DNA of 64,000 nt from assembly GCA_021648025.1 (NCBI GenBank), contig JAKITO010000001.1, positions 124,001-188,000 of the forward strand, written 5' to 3'. Source of the stretch: Paracoccaceae bacterium (GTDB lineage: Bacteria; Pseudomonadota; Alphaproteobacteria; Rhodobacterales; Rhodobacteraceae). This document shows, piece by piece, positions 1 to 8,621 of the stretch. Position numbers and translations under genes: made by a program. Within the stretch, counting starts at the first letter, position 1; each line of letters begins with the position of its first letter. Under the pieces are notes generated by a model, which ran no database searches, had not been told where the DNA came from, and was given only the letters and a program-made list of their open reading frames with translations.

Positions 1-87
1 CGATACGGCCACGCCGATGGTTTTTTCACCCAGATCAAGCCCAACCAATGCCCGCATCGTCGGGCAGGCGGCGGCAAAGCCGCTCAT
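1..87 (-). CDS. ruvX: Putative pre-16S rRNA nuclease / Holliday junction resolvase-like RuvX (YqgF), N-terminal part
   Basis: Only the first 29 codons lie in the window; the gene runs off the left edge. The minus-strand reading from 87 contains RALVGLDLGEKTIGVAVS, the first beta-hairpin and catalytic Asp of the RNase H-like YqgF family, which matures the 16S rRNA 5' end. The ATG at 87 was chosen over the internal Met at codon 11 because an FAAA-type N-terminal extension is usual in Rhodobacteraceae. It starts 11 bp after the ccmI stop, so the two are probably co-transcribed. The family call rests on this short N-terminus only. Confidence 0.8.
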   Translation of the reverse strand, partial: MSGFAAACPTMRALVGLDLGEKTIGVAVS

Positions 88-98
88 GTCGTCAAAAA

Positions 99-1358
99 TC
101 ACCGCTCAAGACCGGCTTGGCCTGCGGCCTCGCCCAGCATTGCCAGGGCGGTTTCATCTTCGGCAAAATTCACCTTTGCCTCGTTATAAATCTCCTGCGC
201 GCGGTCCTTTTGGTCCAGAACCCCCAGAGCGCCGATCAGACGTGCCCATTCATCCGGGCTACCGCCTTCGGTGGCAAGGCGGTCTGACAGGCGCGCGACC
301 ATGCTTTGGATCATTTCCTGGCGTGCCTCGGCACTCATCCCGGCGGCGGCGTTGATTTCTTCGGATGATGGTCCCGCCAAAGCAGACCCCAAGGCAGGTG
401 CCGCCGCGCGCGGCACGGGCACCTCATAATCCACCACCCCGGCAAGCCAGGCCATTTCCTTAATCCCGGCCAGAATAGGGTCCAGCCATGGCGACCCTTC
501 CGGGCTTTGGCGGATGGTTCTGTCCCAGATCTGGAATGCCAGATCAGGCCGCCCGGTCTGGACCAGCATCAATCCCCAGTAATAGCGCGCAGGCCCATGG
601 GTCGGATCCTTCTCAAGGGCGGTGCGCAGGGCCTGTTCAGCCTGCGGCGAGACATAGCCATTGGCGGCAACAATCATCAATTCGCTTAGTTGCGCGTATT
701 CTTCGGCGCCGGCCAGATCGCCACTCAGGGCAATCACCTTGGTCTGCGCGGCGCGCGCCGCCTTGAGGTTGCCACTTTGGGCTTCGTGATGCGCCAACAG
801 GATTTGTCCTTCCAGGTCATCCGGCTGCCCGGCCACCTTTTCACGCAGCTGATCAATCAAAGCCTTATACTGCTGGTCCAACTCAGGCGGCAGGGCCGGG
901 GGCACATCTGCCTCAGCCTGTTCCTGCGACGGGCGGGTTTCATGGGTTATCCGGGCTGTTTCTATACGCTGCTTCAACCCCAGATCACCGTACCCCGGCA
1001 CGCCCAGCATAGAATACATAACGCCTGTTCCCGCGACCACCAGAACCGTCAGTCCAACCACCACGGCCCCCAAAGCCCCCCCTGTCTGAGGCGTCGGCGT
1101 CGCCTCCTGAACCCGCGCATCTGCCGCAAGAATGCGGCGCGATACCTCGACCCGCACCCGCTCGGCGTCGGGCTTGCTAATCACGCCGCGCGCAAGATCC
1201 CGTTCGACCTCGAGCAATTGTTCGCGGTAGACCTGCAAATCATACCCAGCCGTAAGGTCGCCTTGGCTGGCATTGCTGCGCCCGCGCACAATCGCCAGGG
1301 TTAAAAGGGCTGCCACCAAAAGCGCCATGGCAAAGGCGATGATCCAGAATAAAAGCAA
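99..1358 (-). CDS. ccmI: c-type cytochrome biogenesis protein CcmI
   Basis: Membrane-anchored TPR protein of the cytochrome c maturation (System I) haem ligation complex, which delivers apocytochrome c to CcmFH. About 419 aa, usual for the family. The N-terminus LLFWIIAFAMALLVAALL is the first membrane segment, followed by a short loop (YDLQVYREQLLEVERDLARG) typical of CcmI, a second membrane segment near residues 90-115, and a periplasmic TPR region. I chose the TTG start at 1358 because the membrane segment begins there and an AGGA sits about 7 nt upstream; longer readings add a sequence unlike the family. No ccmH lies upstream on this strand, so the gene is separated from the rest of the ccm set. 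Confidence 0.85.
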   Translation of the reverse strand: MLLFWIIAFAMALLVAALLTLAIVRGRSNASQGDLTAGYDLQVYREQLLEVERDLARGVISKPDAERVRVEVSRRILAADARVQEATPTPQTGGALGAVVVGLTVLVVAGTGVMYSMLGVPGYGDLGLKQRIETARITHETRPSQEQAEADVPPALPPELDQQYKALIDQLREKVAGQPDDLEGQILLAHHEAQSGNLKAARAAQTKVIALSGDLAGAEEYAQLSELMIVAANGYVSPQAEQALRTALEKDPTHGPARYYWGLMLVQTGRPDLAFQIWDRTIRQSPEGSPWLDPILAGIKEMAWLAGVVDYEVPVPRAAAPALGSALAGPSSEEINAAAGMSAEARQEMIQSMVARLSDRLATEGGSPDEWARLIGALGVLDQKDRAQEIYNEAKVNFAEDETALAMLGEAAGQAGLER

Positions 1359-1673
1359 AGTATCACGTCCTGTATGTTTCCCCCCTCCTTTATCCCCGCA
1401 GGCGGCAGGAAAAAAGGGACAAACCGGCGCAATCCGAAGTATAGCGATAATTTGATGAGCCATGCGCCGCCATTCGGGTTTGCCGGTGACAGACCTCAAT
1501 AAATCGAGGTGCCCAATAGGTTTTCCCGATGAACGCCCATAGGTTTGCCCACAATGTCGCAAATCAAACAGAGAATGCCGCCGCCGGTATCCTTTTTATG
1601 GCGGCAAAGCGCGATCAGCTAAGGTATCGTGGTGCCAACACGAATCCTGCCAATCTTTCCCCCGAGGCCTGTG
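1359..1673. other. Intergenic region between divergent ccmI and soxB
   Basis: 315 bp holding the two divergent promoter regions. Short open frames cross it, but none has convincing coding character. I saw no riboswitch or strong palindrome, only a weak GC-rich inverted repeat near 1575-1605 (GCCGCC with GGCGGC) about 80 bp upstream of soxB. Confidence 0.5.
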
Positions 1674-2918
1674 ATGAAACGTTATTCCGTCTTTGCCATC
1701 GCCCGAGAGGCCCTGCGCCAACACAGTGGCTGGCCACGGGCCTGGGCCAATCCCGAACCCAAACGCCGCTACGACGTGGTGATTGTCGGGGCAGGCGGGC
1801 ATGGGTTGGCAACGGCGTATTACCTGGGCCGCAACTTTGGCATCACCAATGTGGCGGTGATCGAAAAGGGCTGGCTGGGCGGCGGCAATACCGGGCGCAA
1901 CACCACGATCATCCGCTCCAACTATCTTCAGGACCCGTCGGCGGCGATCTATGAAAAGGCCCGCGCGCTGTATGAAAACCTGTCGCAGGACCTGAATTAC
2001 AACATCATGTTCAGCCCGCGTGGCGTGATGATGCTGGCCCAGACCCAACACGAGGTTCGCGGCTACCAACGCACCGCCCACGCCAACGCCCTGCAAGGGG
2101 TGACAACCGAATATATCTCGCCCGCGAGGGTTAAGGAACTGGTGCCGATCATCAACATCGACGGGCCGCGTTACCCGGTGATTGGCGCGCTCTGGCAGGC
2201 GCGCGGTGGCACGGCGCGCCACGATGCGGTGGCCTGGGGTTATGCGCGGGCGTGTTCCGATATGGGCATGCACATCATTCAGCAATGCGAAGTCACCGGC
2301 GTGCGGTCTGACAATGGCCGGGTGGTTGGCGTCGACACCACCAAAGGCGCGATTGACTGCGATAAACTGGGCATGGTCGTGGCCGGTCATTCCGGCATTC
2401 TGGCCGATATGGCGGGGTTCCGGTTGCCAATCGAATCTGTGGCGTTGCAGGCGCTGGTTTCCGAACCGATCAAGCCGTGTTTGGACGTGGTGGTCATGGC
2501 CAACACGGTGCACGGCTATATGTCACAATCCGACAAAGGCGAAATGGTCATTGGCGGCGGGGCGGACGGGTTCAACAACTACACCCAGCGCGGATCATTC
2601 CATCACATCGAAGAAACCGTGCGCGCCCTGGTCGAAACCTTCCCGATGGTGTCGCGCCTGAAAATGCTGCGCCAATGGGGCGGCATCGTCGACATGACCG
2701 GCGACCGCTCGCCGATCCTGTCCAAAACCCCATTGGGGGGCTGTTTCATCAATGCAGGCTGGGGCACGGGTGGGTTCAAATCCATCCCCGGCTCGGGGTG
2801 GGGGTTCGCCGAACTGATGGCGACGGGGGAATCATCCCTGACACAGGCATTTTCACTCGACCGGTTCAGCGAAGGGCGGTTCATTGATGAGTCGGTGGCG
2901 GCGGGGGTGGCGCACTGA
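1674..2918 (+). CDS. soxB: Sarcosine oxidase beta subunit
   Basis: Catalytic FAD/FMN subunit of heterotetrameric sarcosine oxidase, which oxidises sarcosine to glycine and, with tetrahydrofolate, yields 5,10-methylene-THF plus H2O2. 414 aa, family size. The N-terminus has the dinucleotide motif VVIVGAGGHGLATAYY (residues 35-50). RGGTARHDAVAWGYAR (about 178-192) carries the His aligning with the covalently flavinylated His of characterised beta subunits, and the C-terminus has the conserved GWGTGGFK segment. ATG 1674 was chosen because MKRYSVF matches the usual start. The stop overlaps the next ATG (ATGA), coupling it to fosA. This sox is unrelated to thiosulfate-oxidising Sox. Confidence 0.95.
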   Translation: MKRYSVFAIAREALRQHSGWPRAWANPEPKRRYDVVIVGAGGHGLATAYYLGRNFGITNVAVIEKGWLGGGNTGRNTTIIRSNYLQDPSAAIYEKARALYENLSQDLNYNIMFSPRGVMMLAQTQHEVRGYQRTAHANALQGVTTEYISPARVKELVPIINIDGPRYPVIGALWQARGGTARHDAVAWGYARACSDMGMHIIQQCEVTGVRSDNGRVVGVDTTKGAIDCDKLGMVVAGHSGILADMAGFRLPIESVALQALVSEPIKPCLDVVVMANTVHGYMSQSDKGEMVIGGGADGFNNYTQRGSFHHIEETVRALVETFPMVSRLKMLRQWGGIVDMTGDRSPILSKTPLGGCFINAGWGTGGFKSIPGSGWGFAELMATGESSLTQAFSLDRFSEGRFIDESVAAGVAH

Positions 2919-3355
2919 TGACCATCCGCGGCCTGAACCACATCACCCTTGCCACCACCAACCTGCCACGCGCGGTTTCGTTCTATACCGGTGCCCTTGG
3001 CCTGGGGCTGGAACATCAATGGGACAAAGGGGCCTATCTTTGCGCCCAAGATCTCTGGCTTTGTCTGTCTCTGGATGATCATGTGACCAGGGCGACCGAC
3101 TATACCCATATTGCCTTTGACGTCGCCCCCGAAGAATTTGCCGCCACATGCGCCCGTGTAACCGCCCATGGCGCGCAGCAGTGGAAGGAAAACCGCTCAG
3201 AAGGCGACAGCTTTTATTTCACGGATCCCGACGGTCACAGGTTGGAACTGCACGTCGGTGATCTGGCCTCCAGGCTGGCATATATTTCCCGACAACAAGA
3301 CCAGCGGGCTGAAATTGCCCCGCCCTTGATGACCGTCAAGGACCAAACATGCTGA
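2918..3355 (+). CDS. fosA: Fosfomycin resistance glutathione transferase FosA-like (VOC/glyoxalase fold)
   Basis: FosA is a Mn(II)/K(+)-dependent enzyme that opens the fosfomycin epoxide with glutathione. 145 aa, one pair of VOC modules. The metal ligands are present: His8 (GLNHITLA), His64 (DYTHIAFD) and Glu110 (GHRLELHVGD). The substrate-binding residues Lys90, Ser94, Ser98, Tyr100 and Arg119 of the WKENRSEGDSFYF and DLASRL segments are also kept, with almost the same numbering as the Pseudomonas enzyme. This is therefore more than a generic glyoxalase. It starts inside the soxB stop codon and sits between soxB and soxD, where no such gene belongs. The native substrate could be another epoxide. 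Confidence 0.88.
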   Translation: MTIRGLNHITLATTNLPRAVSFYTGALGLGLEHQWDKGAYLCAQDLWLCLSLDDHVTRATDYTHIAFDVAPEEFAATCARVTAHGAQQWKENRSEGDSFYFTDPDGHRLELHVGDLASRLAYISRQQDQRAEIAPPLMTVKDQTC

Positions 3356-3359
3356 TCCT
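3338..3359 (+). repeat. Direct repeat copy 1 (fosA 3' end)
   Basis: The last codons of fosA and its stop (AAGGACCAAAC, then ATGCTGATCCT) repeat the ribosome-binding site and first codons of soxD at 3784-3806 with a single 1-bp difference. The ATG at 3349 copies the soxD start (Met-Leu-Ile-Leu) but the sequence then diverges. Confidence 0.75.
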
Positions 3360-3402
3360 TGCCCGCTCTGGGTCGCTTTCCCCGGTCAAGACCGCCACCC
3401 AA

Positions 3403-3470
3403 CCGGCCAGAAATGGCCGGGTCAACCACCCCTTTCCGGCCAGCCGCCGCCGAAAGCGGGCGGGGTTTTC
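3403..3470 (+). terminator. Possible weak terminator hairpins after fosA
   Basis: A perfect 7-bp stem CCGGCCA/TGGCCGG with a GAAA tetraloop lies at 3403-3420 but has no T tract. A second GC-rich hairpin at about 3444-3463 has mismatches and is followed by GGTTTTC. Either could reduce read-through from soxB-fosA; neither is a textbook terminator. Confidence 0.3.
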
Positions 3471-3533
3471 CGCCTATATTGCAGCGCCAACAATCCCTGC
3501 CATCCTGTCCCCCTGCAAAACGGAGGATATGAC

Positions 3534-3713
3534 ATGGCAGACTATACCACAGGACAAAGCACAAGCAGCGGCGGCTGGATCATCGGCGCAATTGTCGTTG
3601 GCCTCATCCTGCTATTCCTGGTGTTCGCCGGCACAGGACCACCACCATCGGGCGACGCCACCACAACGGGTGAACCTGCGGTCCTCGTGCCGCCGCCAGT
3701 TGTTATCGAATAA
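3534..3713 (+). CDS. Small single-pass membrane protein, 59 aa, unknown function
   Basis: Short ORF, MADYTTGQSTSSGG at the start, one strongly hydrophobic segment (about residues 15-32, WIIGAIVVGLILLFLVF) and a short proline/threonine-rich tail. It has its own GGAGG seven bases before the ATG, and a perfect hairpin terminator follows the stop, so it looks like a deliberately bounded gene. It lies between fosA and soxD on the same strand. I do not recognise a family and assign no function. It could be a small accessory membrane protein or a remnant carried in with fosA. Confidence 0.65.
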   Translation: MADYTTGQSTSSGGWIIGAIVVGLILLFLVFAGTGPPPSGDATTTGEPAVLVPPPVVIE

Positions 3714-3738
3714 ACCAAACCCCATAAACCCAACCTCA

Positions 3739-3765
3739 GGCGGGCGTCTCACGACGCCCGCCTTT
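3739..3765 (+). terminator. Rho-independent terminator inside the sox region
   Basis: Perfect 10-bp stem GGCGGGCGTC / GACGCCCGCC with a TCAC loop followed by TTT. It separates soxB-fosA-small ORF from soxDAG, starting 25 bp after the small ORF and ending 30 bp before the soxD ATG. Confidence 0.8.
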
Positions 3766-3783
3766 GCGTGTTTCGCGTTCCAA

Positions 3784-3806
3784 AGGACCAAACCATGCTG
3801 ATCCTG
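3784..3806 (+). repeat. Direct repeat copy 2 (soxD start)
   Basis: AGGACCAAACC followed by ATGCTGATCCT: the soxD ribosome-binding region and first codons, matching 3338-3359 apart from one extra C. See the fosA insertion finding. Confidence 0.75.
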
Positions 3807-4112
3807 CATTGCCCTTATTGCCAGGTCAAAGGCGAAGAATCCGAATTTGCACCGGGCGGCGAGGCGCATCTGACCCGCCACGGCCCCGGCTCAACCGACG
3901 ATGATTTCAAATCCTACCTGTTCAGTCGCAAAAACCCTCGCGGCGTGCATTTCGAACGCTGGCGCCACGCATCAGGCTGTGGAAAGTGGTTCCATGCCGC
4001 GCGTGCCACCGACACGCTCGAGGTTTACGCCACATACCCGGCCCAAACCCTCGCCCCGCCAAAACAAGTACTCGACACCATCGAGAAAAAACGCCCCGGC
4101 TGGAATAAATAA
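3795..4112 (+). CDS. soxD: Sarcosine oxidase delta subunit
   Basis: Small zinc-binding structural subunit of heterotetrameric sarcosine oxidase. 105 aa. The Zn ligands expected for the family are visible: the CPYC pair (Cys6, Cys9) at the N-terminus and a His/Cys pair in RHASGCGKW (His58, Cys62). ATG 3795 was chosen because MLILHCPYC is the canonical start. A terminator and a duplicated copy of this start lie just upstream, so soxD must rely on its own promoter or on read-through. soxA follows after 71 bp. Confidence 0.93.
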   Translation: MLILHCPYCQVKGEESEFAPGGEAHLTRHGPGSTDDDFKSYLFSRKNPRGVHFERWRHASGCGKWFHAARATDTLEVYATYPAQTLAPPKQVLDTIEKKRPGWNK

Positions 4113-4183
4113 ACCGCCCCCCAGCTTCATCTTGCAAAATAAACTCAAATTCCCAACCTCACCCCAGACAAAGGCTCCTGAAC

Positions 4184-7100
4184 ATGAGCACCCGTATCGC
4201 CCGACAAGGCCGTTTGATCGACCGCAAAACACCGGTCAAATTCACCTTCAACGGCCAAACCCTGTCCGGTTTCCAGGGTGATACCCTGGCCTCGGCCTTG
4301 CTGGCCAATGACCAGATGCTGATGGGCCGTTCGTTCAAATACCACCGCCCGCGCGGTGTGGTTGCATCGGGCGCAGAGGAACCCAATGCGTTGATGGGAC
4401 TGGGCACCGGCGCACGCTTTGAACCCAACCAACGCGCCACCACAACCGAGCTGTTTGCAGGCCTGCAAGCGCGTTCGCAAAACCACTGGCCCAGCCTTGA
4501 ACATGACATAGGCGAGGTGAACACCTACCTTTCACGCTTCCTGCCAGCCGGGTTCTATTACAAAATGTTCATGTACCCGCGCGCCTTCTGGAAACATGTC
4601 TACGAACCCATTATCCGCATGTCAGCAGGTCTCGGAGCAGCCCCCACCGGGAAAGACGCGGATACCTACGAACATTTTTATGCCTTCGCCGATGTGCTGG
4701 TGATCGGCGGCGGCGTCGCAGGCTTGCAAAGTGCCTGTTCAGCTGCCCGCTCAGGTGCCAGGGTGCTGCTGCTGGAGCAGACGGCGCACTGGGGCGGACG
4801 CGCGCCGGTGGATGGCGGACAGGTCGATGAAGGGCCTGTGGATGGTTTTGTGGATAACCTGGTTTCTCAACTGCAATCAATGGCTAACGTGACGATGCTC
4901 ACCCGGTGTATGGGGGCGGGCATCTACGACCATGGCTATGCCACCGGCTATCAACGTCTCACTGATCATACCCCCGGCGCAGATGGTCCGCGCCACCGCC
5001 TGTGGCGCATCCGCGCAACACGGATCATCACCGCCACCGGAGCCATCGAACGCCCGCTAAGCTTTGCCGGCAATGATGTGCCCGGCGTCATGCTGGCCTC
5101 GGCAATGCGCGACTATCTGGTCAATCACGGCGTCAAAATCGGCCAGCGGGTGGTGATTGTGACCAATAACGACGACGCCTATCGCACTGCCATTTGCCTG
5201 CACAATGCAGGCGTCAAAGTGCTGCGTATCCTTGATGCCCGTCGCGCCGGAGGTGGGGCCTTGATGCAAGACGCCCGCGCCCTGGGCATTCGCATCGACC
5301 CCGGTCGGGCAATTGCCCAGGTGACCGGCGGCAAGCGGGTCAAAAAGATCCAGATTTGCGCCCAGGACGGCAGCGGTGGCGCGCTGGAAGAACTGGCTTG
5401 TGATGCTGTGGCCATGTCCGGTGGCTGGTCGCCGGTGGTGCATCTTTGGTCCCATTGTGGCGGCAAACTCACCTGGGACCGTGACGGCGCGTATTTTCGC
5501 CCAGATGCCATGCGCCCGCCGACCGGGTCGGACGGGGCGGGTTTTGTCCTGGTGGTCGGCAGTGCCAATGGGCACATGGGGCTTGATGACATCCTGAACG
5601 ATGCCGCAACCACCGGTAAGGCCGCCGCCAGGCAAGCCGGGTTCAAACCGAAGAAGCAAGCCGCGCCGCAAGGCGTGGCGGCTGATGAGGCCCCGCTGGA
5701 ACCGGTCTGGCTGATGCCGCGCGATGCGCGCTATCAATTACGGGCCAAATCCTGGTTGGATTTTCAGAACGATGTGAAAGTGTCCGACGTGCAACTGGCC
5801 GCGCGCGAAGGCTATGAAAGCGTGGAGCATACCAAGCGCTATACCACGCTTGGTATGGCCACAGACCAAGGAAAATTAAGTAATATCAATGGCCTTGCGA
5901 CCTTGGCTAATGCGCTTGATACCGATATCCCTGCCGTTGGCACCACCACTTTTCGCCCGCCTTACACGCCGATTTCCATGGGGTCCATCGGCGGCGAGGC
6001 CCGCGACGACATTTTCCAGCCGATCAGGCGCACGCCGATGCACGACTGGCACGAGATCAACAACGCCGACTTTGAACCGGTCGGCCATTGGCGACGCCCC
6101 TATGCCTTTCCCCGCGGCGCAGAAACCACCCATGACGCGGTAATGCGCGAGGTGAACAACACCCGACAACACCTTGGTTTACTTGATGCTTCTACTCTGG
6201 GAAAGCTGTTGGTCAAAGGCCCGGACGCAGGCAGGTTCCTTGACATGCTGTACACCAACACCATGTCGAACCTGAAACCCGGCCGCTGCCGCTATGGGTT
6301 GATGTGTTCGGAAAACGGATTTCTGATTGATGACGGTGTGGTGGCGCGGATCGACGATGAAACCTTCCTTTGTCACACCACCACCGGGGGCGCCGAGCGT
6401 ATTCATGGGCTGATGGAGGAATGGCTGCAAACCGAATGGTGGGACTGGCAGGTGTACGTCGCCAACCTGACCGAGCAATTTGCCCAGATCGCCGTGGTCG
6501 GCCCCAATGCCCGCAAGCTGTTGGAAAGTCTGGGCGGCATGGACGTATCTGGCGATGCCTTGTCGTTCATGGGCTGGGCCGACGGGGTGATTGGCGGGTT
6601 CAATGTGCGGGTCTACCGGATTTCCTTCTCGGGTGAACTCAGCTTTGAAATTGCCGTCGCCGCCTCGCAGGGGCGGGCGTTCTGGGACGCCTTGATGGCG
6701 GCGGGACAGGAATTTGGTGTCATGCCCTATGGCACCGAGGCGTTGCATATCATGCGGGCTGAAAAGGGGTTCATCATGATCGGTGACGAATCCGATGGCA
6801 CGGTCATTCCCCAGGATCTGGGCCTGCACTGGGCGATTTCCAAAAAGAAAGACGACTATCTGGGCAAACGTGCGCATGCGCGGATTGCCATGACCGACAA
6901 GGACCGCTGGCAATTGGTAGGGCTGGAAACCACCGATGGGTCCACTTTGCCGGATGGGGCCTATGCGACGGCACCGGGGCTGAATGCCAATGGTCAGCGC
7001 ATGACCCAAGGGAGGGTGACGTCGACCTATCATTCACCGACTTTGAACAAAGGCATCGCCATGGGGTTGGTGCTGTACGGGCCTGACCGGATGGGCGAGG

Positions 7101-7195
7101 TGTTGGAATTTTCCGGCACTGACGCCAAGGTCATCCATGCAAAAATCGTCAGCCCGGTGTTCTTTGACCCCGAAGGGGAGAAACAAAATGTCTGA
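4184..7195 (+). CDS. soxA: Sarcosine oxidase alpha subunit
   Basis: Large subunit of sarcosine oxidase, 1003 aa, full length. Order: an N-terminal ferredoxin-like Fer2_4 domain without cluster cysteines (about 15-100), an NAD-binding Rossmann domain with VLVIGGGVAG (171-180), a second pyridine-nucleotide disulfide reductase portion, then a C-terminal GcvT-like aminomethyltransferase domain (about 610-990) that binds folate and captures the methyl carbon as 5,10-methylene-THF. It overlaps soxG by 8 bp, so the two are translationally coupled. In roseobacters this pathway links choline/glycine betaine breakdown to C1 metabolism. Confidence 0.95.
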   Translation: MSTRIARQGRLIDRKTPVKFTFNGQTLSGFQGDTLASALLANDQMLMGRSFKYHRPRGVVASGAEEPNALMGLGTGARFEPNQRATTTELFAGLQARSQNHWPSLEHDIGEVNTYLSRFLPAGFYYKMFMYPRAFWKHVYEPIIRMSAGLGAAPTGKDADTYEHFYAFADVLVIGGGVAGLQSACSAARSGARVLLLEQTAHWGGRAPVDGGQVDEGPVDGFVDNLVSQLQSMANVTMLTRCMGAGIYDHGYATGYQRLTDHTPGADGPRHRLWRIRATRIITATGAIERPLSFAGNDVPGVMLASAMRDYLVNHGVKIGQRVVIVTNNDDAYRTAICLHNAGVKVLRILDARRAGGGALMQDARALGIRIDPGRAIAQVTGGKRVKKIQICAQDGSGGALEELACDAVAMSGGWSPVVHLWSHCGGKLTWDRDGAYFRPDAMRPPTGSDGAGFVLVVGSANGHMGLDDILNDAATTGKAAARQAGFKPKKQAAPQGVAADEAPLEPVWLMPRDARYQLRAKSWLDFQNDVKVSDVQLAAREGYESVEHTKRYTTLGMATDQGKLSNINGLATLANALDTDIPAVGTTTFRPPYTPISMGSIGGEARDDIFQPIRRTPMHDWHEINNADFEPVGHWRRPYAFPRGAETTHDAVMREVNNTRQHLGLLDASTLGKLLVKGPDAGRFLDMLYTNTMSNLKPGRCRYGLMCSENGFLIDDGVVARIDDETFLCHTTTGGAERIHGLMEEWLQTEWWDWQVYVANLTEQFAQIAVVGPNARKLLESLGGMDVSGDALSFMGWADGVIGGFNVRVYRISFSGELSFEIAVAASQGRAFWDALMAAGQEFGVMPYGTEALHIMRAEKGFIMIGDESDGTVIPQDLGLHWAISKKKDDYLGKRAHARIAMTDKDRWQLVGLETTDGSTLPDGAYATAPGLNANGQRMTQGRVTSTYHSPTLNKGIAMGLVLYGPDRMGEVLEFSGTDAKVIHAKIVSPVFFDPEGEKQNV

Positions 7196-7775
7196 AACAA
7201 TCAGCGCCCTTGACCACGCAAGGTTCACCGGTTTTGCCAAGGTCGAAGAATGCGGCTTGCAAGGGATGATAACCCTGCGCGGTGATCTGACCTCAAAACC
7301 TCTGATTGCAGGCGCGCGTGCTGCGGGTGGCGGCGCCAAGATGCCAAAAATGCGCATGGCCAACGTCATGGATGACGGCGCGGGCAAAAGCGGGCTGTGT
7401 TGGATGTCGCCGGACGAACTGCTGGTCTTATGCCCCTACGACAAGGTCGAGGCCCGGCTGACAGCACTAAGTACCAAACTGGGCGCCGCCCATGCGCTGG
7501 CGGTTAACGTGTCGGATGCGCGGGCGGTGTTTCGCGTCTCGGGTGGGGCCGCCAACGCACGCGAGGTTCTGGCCAAGCTGTGCCCGGTTGACATGTCACC
7601 CGGCGGGTTCAAACCCGGGATGTTCCGGCGCACGCGAATGGCACAGGTGGCGGCGGCGTTCTGGATGGACGACAACCAGGACATCTATATCATCTGTTTC
7701 CGCTCGGTCGCGCGTTATGTTTTTGACCTGCTTAAAACCGCAGCGCAACCCGGATCAAAAGTGGATGTATTCTGA
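7188..7775 (+). CDS. soxG: Sarcosine oxidase gamma subunit
   Basis: 195 aa, folate-binding GcvT/YgfZ-like fold, the fourth subunit of the heterotetramer. ATG 7188 lies within the last codons of soxA (8-bp overlap); the longer frame upstream is soxA shadow. Segments such as CWMSPDELLVLCP and the C-terminal IICFRSVARYVFDLL are typical of the family. The sox cluster ends here; sodB follows after 140 bp. Confidence 0.93.
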   Translation: MSETISALDHARFTGFAKVEECGLQGMITLRGDLTSKPLIAGARAAGGGAKMPKMRMANVMDDGAGKSGLCWMSPDELLVLCPYDKVEARLTALSTKLGAAHALAVNVSDARAVFRVSGGAANAREVLAKLCPVDMSPGGFKPGMFRRTRMAQVAAAFWMDDNQDIYIICFRSVARYVFDLLKTAAQPGSKVDVF

Positions 7776-7915
7776 GTGAACCCGGGTTTTTCAGGGTATC
7801 TTCGCAAAAAACCAACCCGGGGCCAGAACATACACCGATCACCTTACCTCTTGACCCGGCCTTGCCATCGCCGCATGTATCGACGGTAACGCGAACCGTA
7901 AAACAGGGGGCCAAA

Positions 7916-8515
7916 ATGGCTTTTGAACTTCCCGATCTTCCTTATGCCCATGACGCGCTGGCCGCAAATGGCATGTCGGCCGAAACCATGGAATTCCACC
8001 ATGATCTGCACCACAACGCCTATGTGACCAATGGTAACAAGCTGATTGAAGGCACGCAATGGGCCGGTAAGTCGCTTGAGGATATCATCACCGGCACCTA
8101 CGAAGCCGACGCCGTGGCGCAGAACGGTATTTTCAACAATATCAGCCAGTTGTGGAACCATAATCAGTTCTGGGAAATGATGAGCCCCGGTGGATCGTCC
8201 ATGCCATCCGAGCTGGAAAGCGCGATCAATGACAGCTTTGGATCAGTGGCTGATTTCAAATCGGCGTTTGCCGCCGCAGGGGCCGGCCAGTTTGGCGCAG
8301 GCTGGTGCTGGCTGGTCAAGAACGCTGACGGATCACTGGCGGTGACCAAGACCGAAAATGGCGTCAACCCGTTGTGTTTTGGCCAGACCGCTTTGCTGGG
8401 CTGTGATGTATGGGAGCATTCCTATTATATTGATTTCCGCAATAAGCGTCCGGTTTACCTAAGCAATTTCCTTGATAATCTGGTCAATTGGGAAAATGTC
8501 GCCTCGCGGATGTAA
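7916..8515 (+). CDS. sodB: Superoxide dismutase, Fe type
   Basis: Converts superoxide to H2O2 and O2 in the cytoplasm. 199 aa. N-terminal metal His in HHDLHHNAYV, second ligand in the LWNHNQFW segment with the preceding Gln typical of Fe-SOD, and the C-terminal DVWEHSYYIDF motif with Asp and His ligands. Start MAFELPDLPYA is canonical; the frame upstream is non-coding. A strong hairpin terminator follows, so it is probably monocistronic. Its place next to the H2O2-producing sarcosine oxidase may be coincidental. Metal choice (Fe versus cambialistic) is inferred from sequence only. Confidence 0.93.
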   Translation: MAFELPDLPYAHDALAANGMSAETMEFHHDLHHNAYVTNGNKLIEGTQWAGKSLEDIITGTYEADAVAQNGIFNNISQLWNHNQFWEMMSPGGSSMPSELESAINDSFGSVADFKSAFAAAGAGQFGAGWCWLVKNADGSLAVTKTENGVNPLCFGQTALLGCDVWEHSYYIDFRNKRPVYLSNFLDNLVNWENVASRM

Positions 8516-8547
8516 ATCCTTCTGTGTCGTGGCAATTCAAATATAAG

Positions 8548-8590
8548 AAAGGCTTGCAAGTGCATCAACTTGCAGGCCTTTTCCTTTTCT
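8548..8590 (+). terminator. Rho-independent terminator of sodB
   Basis: 14-bp stem (AAAGGCTTGCAAGT with ACTTGCAGGCCTTT, one G-U pair), 6-nt loop GCATCA, then a pyrimidine-rich tract TCCTTTTCTTTC. Confidence 0.88.
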
Positions 8591-8621
8591 TTCACATCCT
8601 GCCTTTCGGGCCGCGCCGCCA

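Noticed and set aside
1596-2513. Long minus-strand frame opposite soxB
   Set aside because: Shadow of a clearly recognised gene; the high GC third-position pattern fits soxB.
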